The notes: generated from the letters alone by a model not told the origin. DNA of 64,000 nucleotides from Bog-473 sp036502025 (GCA_036502025.1 DASXZJ010000144.1:69851-133850); one strand, 5' to 3'. Positions 43,371 through 51,925 are shown, counted from the stretch's first letter. A program made the numbers and translations.

Positions 43371-45143
43371 ATGTCCGTAAGGGAGGCGCCCACCAGGGCC
43401 CAATCACCAGGAGGGACCTCCGCCGCCCTTGTGCCGGTTCGCTGCACGGACACGTCGTGCTTGATTCGTGGCTCCGAGACGGCCTATCAACATCTCTTCG
43501 AAGCACATACACAGGCAATGTGGGTTCACGATGTCGTCACCCAAAAATTCCTCACCGTCAATGATGCGGCCGCTGAGCTCTACGGGTACTCAAAGGAGGA
43601 GTTCCTGACCAAGCGCACCACAGATATTGCGGCAGACGCTAGAGCCCCTCGGATCGAAGGAGATGCCCTCGGATGCGGACCGTACGACGTCGTTGGGCCG
43701 CAAACCAATTGGACGAAGCAGGGTCAGGAGATCCAGGTAGATTTCACTTCGCGTCCGGTTGAATTCTCGGGACGTCCAGCTCGATTCGTCATGATCGAAG
43801 CGATCTCTGACACCGCAGGAGCAGGCCACCTGCTGGACAGAGCCCACCGTCTCGAGAGCATTGGCGAGCTCGCGGGTGGTATCGCACACGACTTCAACAA
43901 CATCCTTGGGATCATCTCGTCGTACGCGGAATTCGTCGCCGAAGCTCTCGCTCCCGAGTCCGTTGGTCTCCGCGCCGCTGACGCCGGTCATTGGAGTGAC
44001 ATCCGCACCGATGTGGGACATATCCAGAAAGCCGTTGCCCGAGGTGCTGACTTGGCACACCGGCTACTCGCGTTCGCCGGGCAGGATGCCGTCAACTCAC
44101 GACCACTCGACGTGAAGGTGGTCGTCGACAACGTTACCGATCTCCTCCGACGCTCATTGGGTGAGCATGTTGACCTGGTGGTATCGGTAGATCCGGGCAC
44201 ATGGCCGGTTCTGTTTGATCCGTCGATGCTCGAACAGGTCCTGCTCAACCTCGCCGTCAACGCCCGTTACGCCATGAAAGACGGAGGCACTCTGACCATC
44301 GACGCCCGAAACATCCCACACCCCGACGCCAACCATCGTCGGGTGGAGCTCCAGGTTTCGGATACCGGAGTCGGTATGTCGGCAGAAACGCTGGCCCGGG
44401 CGTTCGAACCGTTCTTCACCACCAAACCTCGAGGCGAGGGCACCGGCCTCGGATTGGCCTCGGCCTACGGAATCGTCACTGGCGCTAACGGGAGGATCGA
44501 CATCAGCTCCGAGATCGGCGTGGGAACGACCGTCACCATCGCTCTCCCGCCCTGCGCCGACGCCGCCGAACCATTGGACAACGAGGCGGAGATGCAAACC
44601 CATACCGCAGGTCAAGGGGAACTAGTCCTCCTGGTGGAGGACGATCAGACTTTGCAAAAAGTGGTGGAGCGGATGCTCACGGGAAGTGGGTACCGAGTTT
44701 TGGTTGCGTCCTCCGGTGCACAAGCCCTGGAAGTGATCCGGACGCATCACGGCGAAGAGATCAACGTCCTACTAACCGACATGGTCATGCCCAAAATGCT
44801 TGGACGGGAACTGGCCTCCCGAGTAAGAGCTGAACACCCAGACATCCGAGTGCTCTTTATGTCCGGCTACGCACCCAAGCCGGTTGGCGAGGCGAACAAC
44901 GTGGAACCGGGGACAGTCCTCCTGAGAAAGCCCTTCGGAAAACACCAGCTATTGGAAGCCCTCGGTGAAGTCCTGGCACAGAGCAATGCCTACACACGTA
45001 GTCCGCCAGTTCGTCAAGGGCCCCCGCCGCATCAAGAGCGCCGAGCAAGCGCTGAAGCGAATCGGGCGCATGAAGCACTCCCTCGAGGTTTGACTGCCTG
45101 CGAGTTGTGGGGTTCCGGCCGTCCGTCTACCTCGGCAGGCTGA
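43371..45143 (+). CDS. Soluble hybrid histidine kinase with PAS and receiver domains
   Basis: A 590-residue cytoplasmic kinase. Order: PAS (about 35-145), phosphoacceptor helix with His173 in GELAGGIAHDFNNILG, ATPase domain with N-box NLAVNARYAM (Asn297), DTGVGM and GEGTGLGLA, then a receiver (about 416-535) with Asp470 in LLTDMVMP and Lys520 in LRKPFG. There are no membrane helices, so it senses an internal signal or needs a partner. Phosphotransfer from His173 to its own Asp470 is expected. The 50 residues after the receiver are Pro/Arg/Ser-rich and look off-frame, while the +1 frame looks coding (see 44986-45093). It starts directly after the upstream stop. Confidence 0.9.
   Translation: MSVREAPTRAQSPGGTSAALVPVRCTDTSCLIRGSETAYQHLFEAHTQAMWVHDVVTQKFLTVNDAAAELYGYSKEEFLTKRTTDIAADARAPRIEGDALGCGPYDVVGPQTNWTKQGQEIQVDFTSRPVEFSGRPARFVMIEAISDTAGAGHLLDRAHRLESIGELAGGIAHDFNNILGIISSYAEFVAEALAPESVGLRAADAGHWSDIRTDVGHIQKAVARGADLAHRLLAFAGQDAVNSRPLDVKVVVDNVTDLLRRSLGEHVDLVVSVDPGTWPVLFDPSMLEQVLLNLAVNARYAMKDGGTLTIDARNIPHPDANHRRVELQVSDTGVGMSAETLARAFEPFFTTKPRGEGTGLGLASAYGIVTGANGRIDISSEIGVGTTVTIALPPCADAAEPLDNEAEMQTHTAGQGELVLLVEDDQTLQKVVERMLTGSGYRVLVASSGAQALEVIRTHHGEEINVLLTDMVMPKMLGRELASRVRAEHPDIRVLFMSGYAPKPVGEANNVEPGTVLLRKPFGKHQLLEALGEVLAQSNAYTRSPPVRQGPPPHQERRASAEANRAHEALPRGLTACELWGSGRPSTSAG
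44986..45093 (+). CDS. Short basic frame overlapping the kinase tail
   Basis: A 35-codon frame in +1 relative to the kinase. It encodes a basic helix (RQFVKGPRRIKSAEQALKRI within it) with strongly coding-like codons, while the kinase's own frame here is low-complexity. Either a frameshift has displaced the kinase's true C-terminus or a small gene overlaps it. The ATG has no clear ribosome site. Confidence 0.35.
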   Translation: MPTHVVRQFVKGPRRIKSAEQALKRIGRMKHSLEV

Positions 45144-45146
45144 CCT

Positions 45147-46541
45147 TCAGTCCCGACCCATGGACCGTTGCCCTAAGGGCGAGGCCGTCTCGTAGGCGGC
45201 CCGTACCTCATCGAGAGGGGCGGGTGGGGAGATATAGAAGCCCTGCGCCTGATCGCACGAGAGGCCGGCCAGGCACTCGAGCTGGGCGGCCGACTCGACC
45301 CCTTCGGCAATGACGAGGATGCCCAGGGTGTGGGCGAGGTCGATGATCGTCCCGACGATGGCCTGGTCACGGTCGCTTTCGAGGAGATGCTCGACGAAGG
45401 ATCGATCGATCTTGAGAGCGTCGACCGGGAAGCTACACAGGGAGAGCAAGGAGGAGTACCCCGTCCCGAAATCGTCAAGGATGACCTTGACCCCGAGCCG
45501 GCGCAACCAGTTGAGGGTGGCCCGTGCTCCCTCGGGGTCGATGGTCAAGCGGCTCTCGGTGATCTCGACCGATAGCCGGCCCGGCAGCGCGGACTGCGCC
45601 GCCAACAGATCATCGGCCAGGCCGGCGAAACCCACATCGAGCTGGGCCACCGACACGTTGACGGTGACCCAGGGCGGCGCCAGGCCGCGGTTGGCCGGGA
45701 CCCAGTCCGACCACTGCTCGACCACCTCACCAAGGACCCAGCTCCCAATGGGGACGATAAGCCCGCTGTCTTCGGCCAAGGGTATGAAGGTGTCGGGTCG
45801 AACCTGGCCCCGCCCGCGCGGATTCCAGCGCAGCAGTGCCTCGAGGCCGACCGTCGCCATGCTCGCGAGATGGACGATCGGCTGATAGTCCAGGCTCAGT
45901 TCATGCTGTTCGACGGCGCGATGGAGGGCCTGGGTCATCTCGAAGCGATCGGCGATGTTGCTCCGGGCGGGGCGATCGAAGACGATGATCCGCCGTCCCC
46001 CGGCCCGTCGCGCTTCGGAACGGGCGACCTCGGCCGAACCGAGCAGCTCTTGGGGGTCGTCCCGGGCCCCGGTGGCGAAGGCCACCCCCAGGCTGGCCGA
46101 GAGGTAAACGGGAGTGTTGGCCGCCAAGAAGGGCTCATCGAAGCACGAGATCACACTCACCTGGAGCGCCTCGAGACCTCGGGGCGAGTCAGCCAGCTCA
46201 CAGGCCAGGACAAAGAGGTCGCCCGAGGTCCAGACGATCAAGTGAACCGAGCTGAGACGTTCACGCAGCCGCAGCACCACCTCTCGGAGCACGATTTCGG
46301 CGGTCGCCTCGCCTCGGGCCACGATGAGGTCACTGAAGTTGTCCAGGCCCAGCGCCATCGCCACGAAGGTGCGGCCTTCGGCCAGCTCGGCGAGGACATC
46401 GCCGATGCCCTGGAGGAAGAGAGCGCGATCAGCCGGACCAATCAGGCTCTTGATGCCGGGTCCGGCGTCTTGCACTATGAGCGGGTTATCCGAGATCACG
46501 AACATCGTCGTCACGATCTCGGCGATGACCAGGTGCGCCAT
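45147..46541 (-). CDS. EAL-domain c-di-GMP phosphodiesterase with degenerate GGDEF
   Basis: A 464-residue protein with two domains. The N-terminal GGDEF-like region (about 35-190) has SGDLF where the active site GGDEF should be, so it should not make c-di-GMP. The C-terminal EAL domain (about 200-455) is intact in its key motifs: LEALLRW, VNVSVAQL, ITES, ILDDFGTGYSSLLSL, LKIDRSFV and AEGVES, consistent with hydrolysis of c-di-GMP to pGpG. No membrane segment or signal is apparent. It converges on the histidine kinase, 3 nt apart. Confidence 0.9.
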   Translation of the reverse strand: MAHLVIAEIVTTMFVISDNPLIVQDAGPGIKSLIGPADRALFLQGIGDVLAELAEGRTFVAMALGLDNFSDLIVARGEATAEIVLREVVLRLRERLSSVHLIVWTSGDLFVLACELADSPRGLEALQVSVISCFDEPFLAANTPVYLSASLGVAFATGARDDPQELLGSAEVARSEARRAGGRRIIVFDRPARSNIADRFEMTQALHRAVEQHELSLDYQPIVHLASMATVGLEALLRWNPRGRGQVRPDTFIPLAEDSGLIVPIGSWVLGEVVEQWSDWVPANRGLAPPWVTVNVSVAQLDVGFAGLADDLLAAQSALPGRLSVEITESRLTIDPEGARATLNWLRRLGVKVILDDFGTGYSSLLSLCSFPVDALKIDRSFVEHLLESDRDQAIVGTIIDLAHTLGILVIAEGVESAAQLECLAGLSCDQAQGFYISPPAPLDEVRAAYETASPLGQRSMGRD

Positions 46542-46674
46542 TCATGCACCCGGTGTGCCCGCCACGTGAGGAAAGGCGGACCGGACTTTCGACACCAGCG
46601 ATAGTGGCAACAGTCATACGCTCGCCGCTCCACCTGGCGACGTGAGGATCATGTCCATCTTTGGCTCCTCCAGT

Positions 46675-47274
46675 TCAGGGTGGGGTCAAGGCCGGCACCG
46701 CGGGATTCGAGGGTTCGTGCCGCGCCGGTTGCCCGGCGACATCCAGACGGTGCACGAAGAGGACGATCCCCACCAACGTCGCGATATCACCAACACTGAT
46801 GACGTTGCGCAATATCGGAATCGGGACCGGGATGATGTCACCCAGCCACGGCACCACGGTATGGGGCGTAGCCAAGATGTGCTTCCACAGATTCCCGTCA
46901 GCAATGTTGGCGTTATGGACGCCGAGCCGAGCCAGTGCCGCGGCCGAGACGGGCATCCCTCTATTCGTCACGATGGGGACAAAGTTCAGCGCCCAGCCAC
47001 CGGCGATCAGCCCGGCGGACAGGCGAAGCGGCGACGGTTGGAGATAGGCGTTGCCGACCAGCCAGGCGCCGACGACGACATAGCTGAAAAGCACGACTTC
47101 GATTCGGCCATCTCCGACGAACCCCCGCAATGCGCCAATGGTGAGGCCTACTTGAAGCAACACAGCGCCAATCGGCATCCATACCCAGCGCACCTTCCCC
47201 TTTGCAAGGCCAGTCGATGGGAGCAGAGCGCGCCAGCCCCACGCAACGACAACCGCGGCGACGAAGATCAGCAT
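46675..47274 (-). CDS. DUF5317 family membrane protein
   Basis: A 199-residue integral membrane protein with about five helices: MLIFVAAVVVAWGWRALL, IGAVLLQVGLTIGALRG, VVLFSYVVVGAWLVGNAYL, LSAGLIAGGWALNFVPI and LRNVISVGDIATLVGIVLFV. The NFVPIVTNRGMPVS block followed by WLGDIIPVP is characteristic of DUF5317, a family of unknown function common in actinobacteria and Firmicutes. ATG 47274 is chosen; the frame is open to 47433 and beyond, but that part is overlapped by a better small gene. A palindrome lies directly upstream. Confidence 0.82.
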   Translation of the reverse strand: MLIFVAAVVVAWGWRALLPSTGLAKGKVRWVWMPIGAVLLQVGLTIGALRGFVGDGRIEVVLFSYVVVGAWLVGNAYLQPSPLRLSAGLIAGGWALNFVPIVTNRGMPVSAAALARLGVHNANIADGNLWKHILATPHTVVPWLGDIIPVPIPILRNVISVGDIATLVGIVLFVHRLDVAGQPARHEPSNPAVPALTPP

Positions 47275-47280
47275 GTGCGC

Positions 47281-47298
47281 TCGGGCATGGATGCCCGA
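47281..47298. promoter_or_regulatory. 18-bp palindrome before the DUF5317 gene
   Basis: TCGGGCAT, GG, ATGCCCGA form a perfect 8-bp inverted repeat whose edge is six bases from the DUF5317 ATG. It could be an operator, or a hairpin that hides the ribosome site (none obvious otherwise). Confidence 0.4.
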
Positions 47299-47317
47299 TT
47301 GGTCGGACTCACCGCGA

Positions 47318-47428
47318 CTAGTAGCAGTACGCCGGAGCTCCGGCCGCCACCCAGACAGCGAGAAGGACGCCAAAGGCGACACCGACTTGGCCGAGCTTGT
47401 TCGAACGTAGTTTTTGCACGTGCCGCAT
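47318..47428 (-). CDS. 36-residue single-pass membrane protein
   Basis: A short gene in a different frame from the DUF5317 extension. It starts MRHVQKLRSNKLGQVG and continues with one hydrophobic helix (VAFGVLLAVWVAAGAPAY). GGGAG lies seven bases before the ATG, third positions favour G/C, and positive residues precede the helix as in a true membrane insert. It ends 43 nt before the DUF5317 gene, so the two are probably co-transcribed. The family is unknown to me. Confidence 0.55.
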   Translation of the reverse strand: MRHVQKLRSNKLGQVGVAFGVLLAVWVAAGAPAYCY

Positions 47429-47526
47429 GTCATTTCTCCCTTGTTGAGGTGATGGCTCAATGCCATCCACTCACTAAGAGTCATGAGCCCCAGATTTGAT
47501 ACATATGAAGTACAATTGGGCGCGAA

Positions 47527-48114
47527 ATGGTCGCTCGCGAGCTTGGCGGTACGGTGCGGGAGGCGGTTTCTGGGCACCCGGATGCCTGGGACCAGCTGGT
47601 GGAGCGCTTCTCAGGGCTCGTCTGGGGCGTCGCGCGCTCCCAGATGCTCAATGCCGCGGATGCGTCCGACGTCAGCCAGACCGTCTGGCTCCGTCTCGCC
47701 GAGCACATTGGGAAGCTTCGCGATCCAGAACGCGTTGGCGCCTGGTTGGCAGTGACGGCGCGTAATGAGGCTCAGCGGGTACAGAAGCGGCGTCAGTTTC
47801 AGGTTCCGGTGTCGCACGAGCGCTTGTTGCGGCTGCCGGAAGCCAATCCGCGTCAACCAGAAGCCGCCGTGGTCGCCGAGGAGGAATCGGCCGCCCTGTG
47901 GAAGGCATTCTCCCGCCTTGGCGAAGCGTGCCAGTCACTCCTCCGCATGCTGATCAGCGATCCCCCCGCGAGCTATTCCGTGGTCAGCGAGACGTTGGGT
48001 CTGCCCATTGGCAGCATCGGCCCCACCCGTTCGCGCTGCCTGCAGCACCTTCGTCAAGAAATCGAATCAGACGATCACGCATCGCTTTGCCTCGAGCGAG
48101 ACGGCGTCAAATGA
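47527..48114 (+). CDS. ECF-type RNA polymerase sigma factor of a CHAT operon
   Basis: A 195-residue sigma-70-like factor with only regions 2 and 4. Region 2 is DAWDQLVERFSGLVWGVARSQMLNAADASDVSQTVWLRLAEHIGKLRDPERVGAWLAVTARNEA; region 4 is ALWKAFSRLGEACQSLLRMLISDPPASYSVVSETLGLPIGSIGPTRSRCLQHLR. A TACAAT at 47511-47516 is a likely -10, leaving a leader of only a few bases. Its stop overlaps the next start (ATGA). The next two genes encode an unknown protein and a TPR-CHAT protease, which may control its activity. Confidence 0.9.
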   Translation: MVARELGGTVREAVSGHPDAWDQLVERFSGLVWGVARSQMLNAADASDVSQTVWLRLAEHIGKLRDPERVGAWLAVTARNEAQRVQKRRQFQVPVSHERLLRLPEANPRQPEAAVVAEEESAALWKAFSRLGEACQSLLRMLISDPPASYSVVSETLGLPIGSIGPTRSRCLQHLRQEIESDDHASLCLERDGVK

Positions 48115-48593
48115 GAGGCCATCTGTCAAATGATGACGCGCTGATGGCGGAGCTGGCTCGCCTTGTTGCGCAATTTGACCCGGTCCCGGCCGACGTCGTG
48201 GTGAGCGCCCGCGCCAGCTACACATCGGAATCAGCCTGGGATGTCGCTCTCGCCGCTCTCATCTACGACTCGACAACCGACGGCAACGATGCCCGAGCTC
48301 TTGTACGCGCCGGGCCCGGTCCGCGGGAGCTGACTTTTCAGGGACCAGATCTGACCATCGAGGTCGCCATCAGCCCGACAGATTCATTGCACCAGGGACA
48401 CTGCCAGATTCTTGGGCAGCTTGTGCCCGCCGGCAGTGCCACCATCGAAGTGCGCCGCCCGGATGGGGCTTTTAGCGTTGTCGCCGATGAATACGGCCGA
48501 TTCGTCGTCGAAGATGCCCTCTCCGGGCCTATCAGCCTGCGTTGCACCCCGGCCAATACGCCACCCACCGAAACTGAGTGGACCCTGATCTAG
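48111..48593 (+). CDS. Protein of unknown function between sigma factor and CHAT protease
   Basis: A 160-residue soluble protein. The first 60 residues are helical (MRGHLSNDDALMAELARLVAQFDPVPADVVVSARASY), reminiscent of sigma-binding N-termini of anti-sigma factors. The rest is beta-rich (LTFQGPDLTIEVAISP, CQILGQLVPAGSATIEVRRPDG, VVADEYGRFVVEDALSGPISLRC) and resembles a carboxypeptidase-regulatory-like fold. I recall similar proteins next to ECF sigma and CHAT genes in other actinobacteria, without known function. ATG 48111 overlaps the sigma stop and its end overlaps the CHAT gene by 16 nt. It is the best candidate for an anti-sigma factor or protease substrate (inference). Confidence 0.75.
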   Translation: MRGHLSNDDALMAELARLVAQFDPVPADVVVSARASYTSESAWDVALAALIYDSTTDGNDARALVRAGPGPRELTFQGPDLTIEVAISPTDSLHQGHCQILGQLVPAGSATIEVRRPDGAFSVVADEYGRFVVEDALSGPISLRCTPANTPPTETEWTLI

Positions 48594-51220
48594 CGCGGCG
48601 TCATGCCCTCGAGGGCGAGCGCCTGAGCGCAAGCCAACCGGTGCGCGCCAAGCGACTTGCCACCGACGCTCGCCGCGCCGCGCTGAAGAGCCAGGATCAT
48701 TTCGTACTCGCAGTGGCCGAACGGGCCCTCGGGCTGGTCGCCCGTGAGCTGAACGATATTCCCGGTTCCCGGCGGCATTTACGGCGTTCCATCGCGGTCG
48801 CTGAGGCAGCGGGTCTTGAGGTGGAGGTCGCCCGAAGCCGGTTGCGGCTCGCCGACGTGGTCTCGCTTGGAGGCGCCACGGCGGCGGCCCTGACCCAGCT
48901 CCGCACCCTCGACGTCAACGCCAAGGGCGTAGACCAAGTCCGCTCGAGCGTCCATCTCGCGCTTCTCCTCCAGCGCACTGGGCAGTCCGACGAGGCCCTG
49001 GCTCGCTACCGACGAGCCATACCGGCTCTCCGCCGGCTCGGGCTGGCCCTCGACGAGGCGCAGGCACTTAGCAACAGAGCGATTCTCAACACCTATCGAG
49101 GCGACTACCGCGCCGCCGAGGCCGATCTCCATCGGGCCGAAGCACTCGCACCGGTGGCCGGGGCAGCATTTCCCGTGGTCAAGGTGCATCACAACCTTGG
49201 CTTCGTGGCGACCTGTCGAGGCAATGTCCCCGAGGCGCTCACCTGGTTCGACCGAGCCCAGTCCGAGTATGCGGCCCTCGGGTTGCCGTTGGCACCGGTG
49301 CTGTCGGATCGAGCGGAAGCACTGCTCTCGGTGGGACTGACTTCGGAGGGACTCGCCGCCGCGACCAGTGCCGTGGCTGAACTGGAAGCAGGTAGCAGCG
49401 CCGCCCTCGACCTCGCCGAGGCCCAACTCATGCAGGCGAGGGCATTTCTGCTGGTCGGCGAGACCCGCGACGCGGTGCGAAGCGCGAGGAAAGCTCGGAG
49501 TGCCTTCCGCCGGCAAGGTCGAAAGGGCTGGAGCGCGCTGGGGGACTATGTCCTGACCCGGGCGGGGCTGGCCTTGCGCATGCCCACCGTGGCCGCCCTC
49601 GTGAACATCGCCAATCAACTTGAAGAAGCCGGGTGGGTCGAGCCGGCTTTGGACCTCCGGTTGGCGTGGGCCATACGGGCGCTGAACCTCGCCAAGGCGG
49701 ATTCCGTCACCGAGGCTGCTGGTCAACTTCGAATCGTGTCTCGGTACCGGCGACGCGGCGTGGCCCAGATTCGGGCCTATGCCTGGCACGCTGAAGCACT
49801 TTTACGCCATTCGGCCGGCAACTCCGCCGGCTGTCGATCTGCCCTGCGCGCCGGGTTCCGCGCCCTCGAAGAGGGTCACGCCATCCTCGGGGCGACCGAT
49901 CTGCGGGTCCACGCGGCCAGCCGCGCCCAGGACCTGGCCAGCCTTGATCTTCGGCTGGCGCTCGCCGACGGACGTCCTGAGCGAGTGCTTGAGTGCGCCG
50001 AGCGCTGGCGGGCCCGGGTCTTCCGGCTTCAACGCGTCCAACCTCGCGCCGACCGCCAACTGGAAGCGCTGCTTGAAGAGCTCCGTCACGCCACCCTGGC
50101 CATGGAGCGAGCCGCATTGAACGAGGAGCCCACCGAGAGCCTTCTTCGGCGCCGGGCGGCGCTCGAGGATGCCGTTCGCGATCAGGCGCGCCACGTGGAG
50201 AGCGGCCGCCCTGCCCGATCGACCGCGGTGCCGACGTCGAGTGAGTTGCGACGCCTCCTCGAGGATCGGGCCCTTGTGGAGTACCTTGCCCTGGACGGCC
50301 GCCTTTATGCCGTGACGCTGACGGAGCGTCGCCTGCGTCTCTTCCATCTCGGCCGCCTTCGCGACATTGCTGCCGAGATCGATTCGCTTCGCTTCAGTTT
50401 CTCCCGGCTTGCCCACAAGCGAGGGTCCGTAGCCACCAGGGAAGCCTTCACCAATGCGGCGCGGCATTCGGCTCGAACGCTCGACGAATATGTGTTCGGT
50501 CAATTGCGCGACGAGCTCGGTGACCGTCGGCTGGTGATCGTGCCCACCGGGCGCCTGCACCACCTTCCCTGGGCAGGCCTCCCCAGCTGTGGCGGCAAGA
50601 CGGTGTCGGTGAGCCCCTCGGCCACCTTGTGGGCCAACGTCGTCGAGCGCCGAGCCCGAGAGAAGGGAGGCAGGATCGTCCTGGTCGCCGGCCCCGGGAT
50701 GGAACATGCGGAGCCCGAGATCGCGGAGCTGGCCACCCTCTACCCCGACGCCATTACGCTGGTCGGCTCGGCTGCAACAACGCGAGAGGTGTTGCGCGCG
50801 CTCGATGGGGCTCACATCGCCCATGTGGCGGCCCACGGGAGCTTCCGAAGCGACAACCCGCAGTTTTCGTCGCTGCAACTGGCGGACGGCCAGATCACCG
50901 TCTTCAACCTCGAGAGACTCAAAGCCACCCCCCGACTCCTCATTCTTTCCGCCTGCGAGTCAGGGGTGAGCGGCGTGTTGCCGGGAGACGAGCTACTCGG
51001 CTTGTCCGCGGCGGTACTGTCGCTCGGCACGACCAATCTCATGGGGAGCATGGTCACCGTGTCCGACTCCACCACAGCCGCCCTCATGGTCGAATTGCAT
51101 CGGCGGCTGAAGGCTGGCGAGACACCTCCGTCCGCCCTGGCCCAGGCCCGACAGATTCTCGATCAGTCGGGCGAGGCGACCCTCCTAGCCACGGCGGGTT
51201 TCGCCTGCTTCGGGGCCTGA
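48578..51220 (+). CDS. TPR-CHAT domain protease
   Basis: An 880-residue protein. About residues 40-480 are tetratricopeptide-like repeats (for example AVAERALGLVARELNDIPGSRRHLRRSIAVAEAAG and NRAILNTYRGDYRAAEADLHRAEALA), then a helical linker, then a CHAT domain (about 610-880). The caspase-like dyad is intact: His753 in HVAAHGSF and Cys793 in LSACESG. Upstream blocks RLVIVPTGRLHHLPWAGLP and downstream LPGDELLGLSAAVLSLGTTNLMGSMV are CHAT hallmarks. It should be a cysteine endopeptidase switched on by a partner bound to the TPRs. The GTG start lies inside the preceding gene, so the three genes are translationally coupled. Confidence 0.92.
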   Translation: MDPDLARRHALEGERLSASQPVRAKRLATDARRAALKSQDHFVLAVAERALGLVARELNDIPGSRRHLRRSIAVAEAAGLEVEVARSRLRLADVVSLGGATAAALTQLRTLDVNAKGVDQVRSSVHLALLLQRTGQSDEALARYRRAIPALRRLGLALDEAQALSNRAILNTYRGDYRAAEADLHRAEALAPVAGAAFPVVKVHHNLGFVATCRGNVPEALTWFDRAQSEYAALGLPLAPVLSDRAEALLSVGLTSEGLAAATSAVAELEAGSSAALDLAEAQLMQARAFLLVGETRDAVRSARKARSAFRRQGRKGWSALGDYVLTRAGLALRMPTVAALVNIANQLEEAGWVEPALDLRLAWAIRALNLAKADSVTEAAGQLRIVSRYRRRGVAQIRAYAWHAEALLRHSAGNSAGCRSALRAGFRALEEGHAILGATDLRVHAASRAQDLASLDLRLALADGRPERVLECAERWRARVFRLQRVQPRADRQLEALLEELRHATLAMERAALNEEPTESLLRRRAALEDAVRDQARHVESGRPARSTAVPTSSELRRLLEDRALVEYLALDGRLYAVTLTERRLRLFHLGRLRDIAAEIDSLRFSFSRLAHKRGSVATREAFTNAARHSARTLDEYVFGQLRDELGDRRLVIVPTGRLHHLPWAGLPSCGGKTVSVSPSATLWANVVERRAREKGGRIVLVAGPGMEHAEPEIAELATLYPDAITLVGSAATTREVLRALDGAHIAHVAAHGSFRSDNPQFSSLQLADGQITVFNLERLKATPRLLILSACESGVSGVLPGDELLGLSAAVLSLGTTNLMGSMVTVSDSTTAALMVELHRRLKAGETPPSALAQARQILDQSGEATLLATAGFACFGA

Positions 51221-51275
51221 GGAATCCCGCCTGGCGGAGATACGAAACCGCAGCGCGGCCCGTTCACGCCGCTGG

Positions 51276-51887
51276 TCAGGCCGACGCGGGTGCGGCCGGG
51301 TCGGCGACCTCGGCCGGCCCGGACGCCGGAGTGGAACCGTCAGCCGGCAGGCTCGCCTTGAGCTGGTGGCGCGACGCCCAGCCGGTGATAAAGCCTCCGC
51401 AGACAGCCAGGATGAGCCCGGTCCCGAGCGCGTAGCCCACCTGGTGGGCCAGGTTGCGCAGCGGGGAGGCGGCGACGAAGTACGCCCCGTGGGTGGTGAT
51501 CACCGGCCAGGCCAGGGGCCCGACGATGAACCACGCGCCACAAACCATCGCGATCAGTCCGGCCAGAGTCAGGCTGAGGCGCCCCCGCCCGACCGCGATG
51601 CCTTTGGTTTGAGCCAGGACAAGCCCTCCGACCACCAGCCCGATGGCGCCCGGCACCAATGCGAGGACCGCGTGGGTCAGGCTCCAGTGCCATGAACCGG
51701 CTCCGTCACCACTGAAGCCGAAGGCGGGGCCGACGAAGGGGACGATGCCACCCCATGCGGCGGCGAGGACCGTTAGGACTCCGACCGTCCCGATCCCGAT
51801 CCGACCGACGTGGATCCCGGCGGTATTCGTTCGAACGGCGCGGCGGTCAATACGACCACTGCTACTCAAGGCTGTTGTCGACATCAT
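51276..51887 (-). CDS. Four-helix membrane protein of unknown function
   Basis: A 203-residue protein with four hydrophobic segments (GTVGVLTVLAAAWGGIVPFVG, LTHAVLALVPGAIGLVVGGLVLA, LTLAGLIAMVCGAWFIVGPLAW, VGYALGTGLILAVCGGFITGWA) and an Ala/Pro-rich cytoplasmic tail. I do not recognise the family. ATG 51887 has AGGAGG four bases upstream, a strong site. It converges on the CHAT operon. Confidence 0.72.
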   Translation of the reverse strand: MMSTTALSSSGRIDRRAVRTNTAGIHVGRIGIGTVGVLTVLAAAWGGIVPFVGPAFGFSGDGAGSWHWSLTHAVLALVPGAIGLVVGGLVLAQTKGIAVGRGRLSLTLAGLIAMVCGAWFIVGPLAWPVITTHGAYFVAASPLRNLAHQVGYALGTGLILAVCGGFITGWASRHQLKASLPADGSTPASGPAEVADPAAPASA

Positions 51888-51925
51888 CGCACCTCCTGAA
51901 AAAGCAACTGCGGTGTTCTCTTAGA

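Noticed and set aside
47527..51220. A type III-E CRISPR-like system around the TPR-CHAT protease
   Set aside because: No repeat array, cas gene or gRAMP-like protein is present in the window, and the middle protein shows no recognisable Csx30 motif. Only the gene order is similar.
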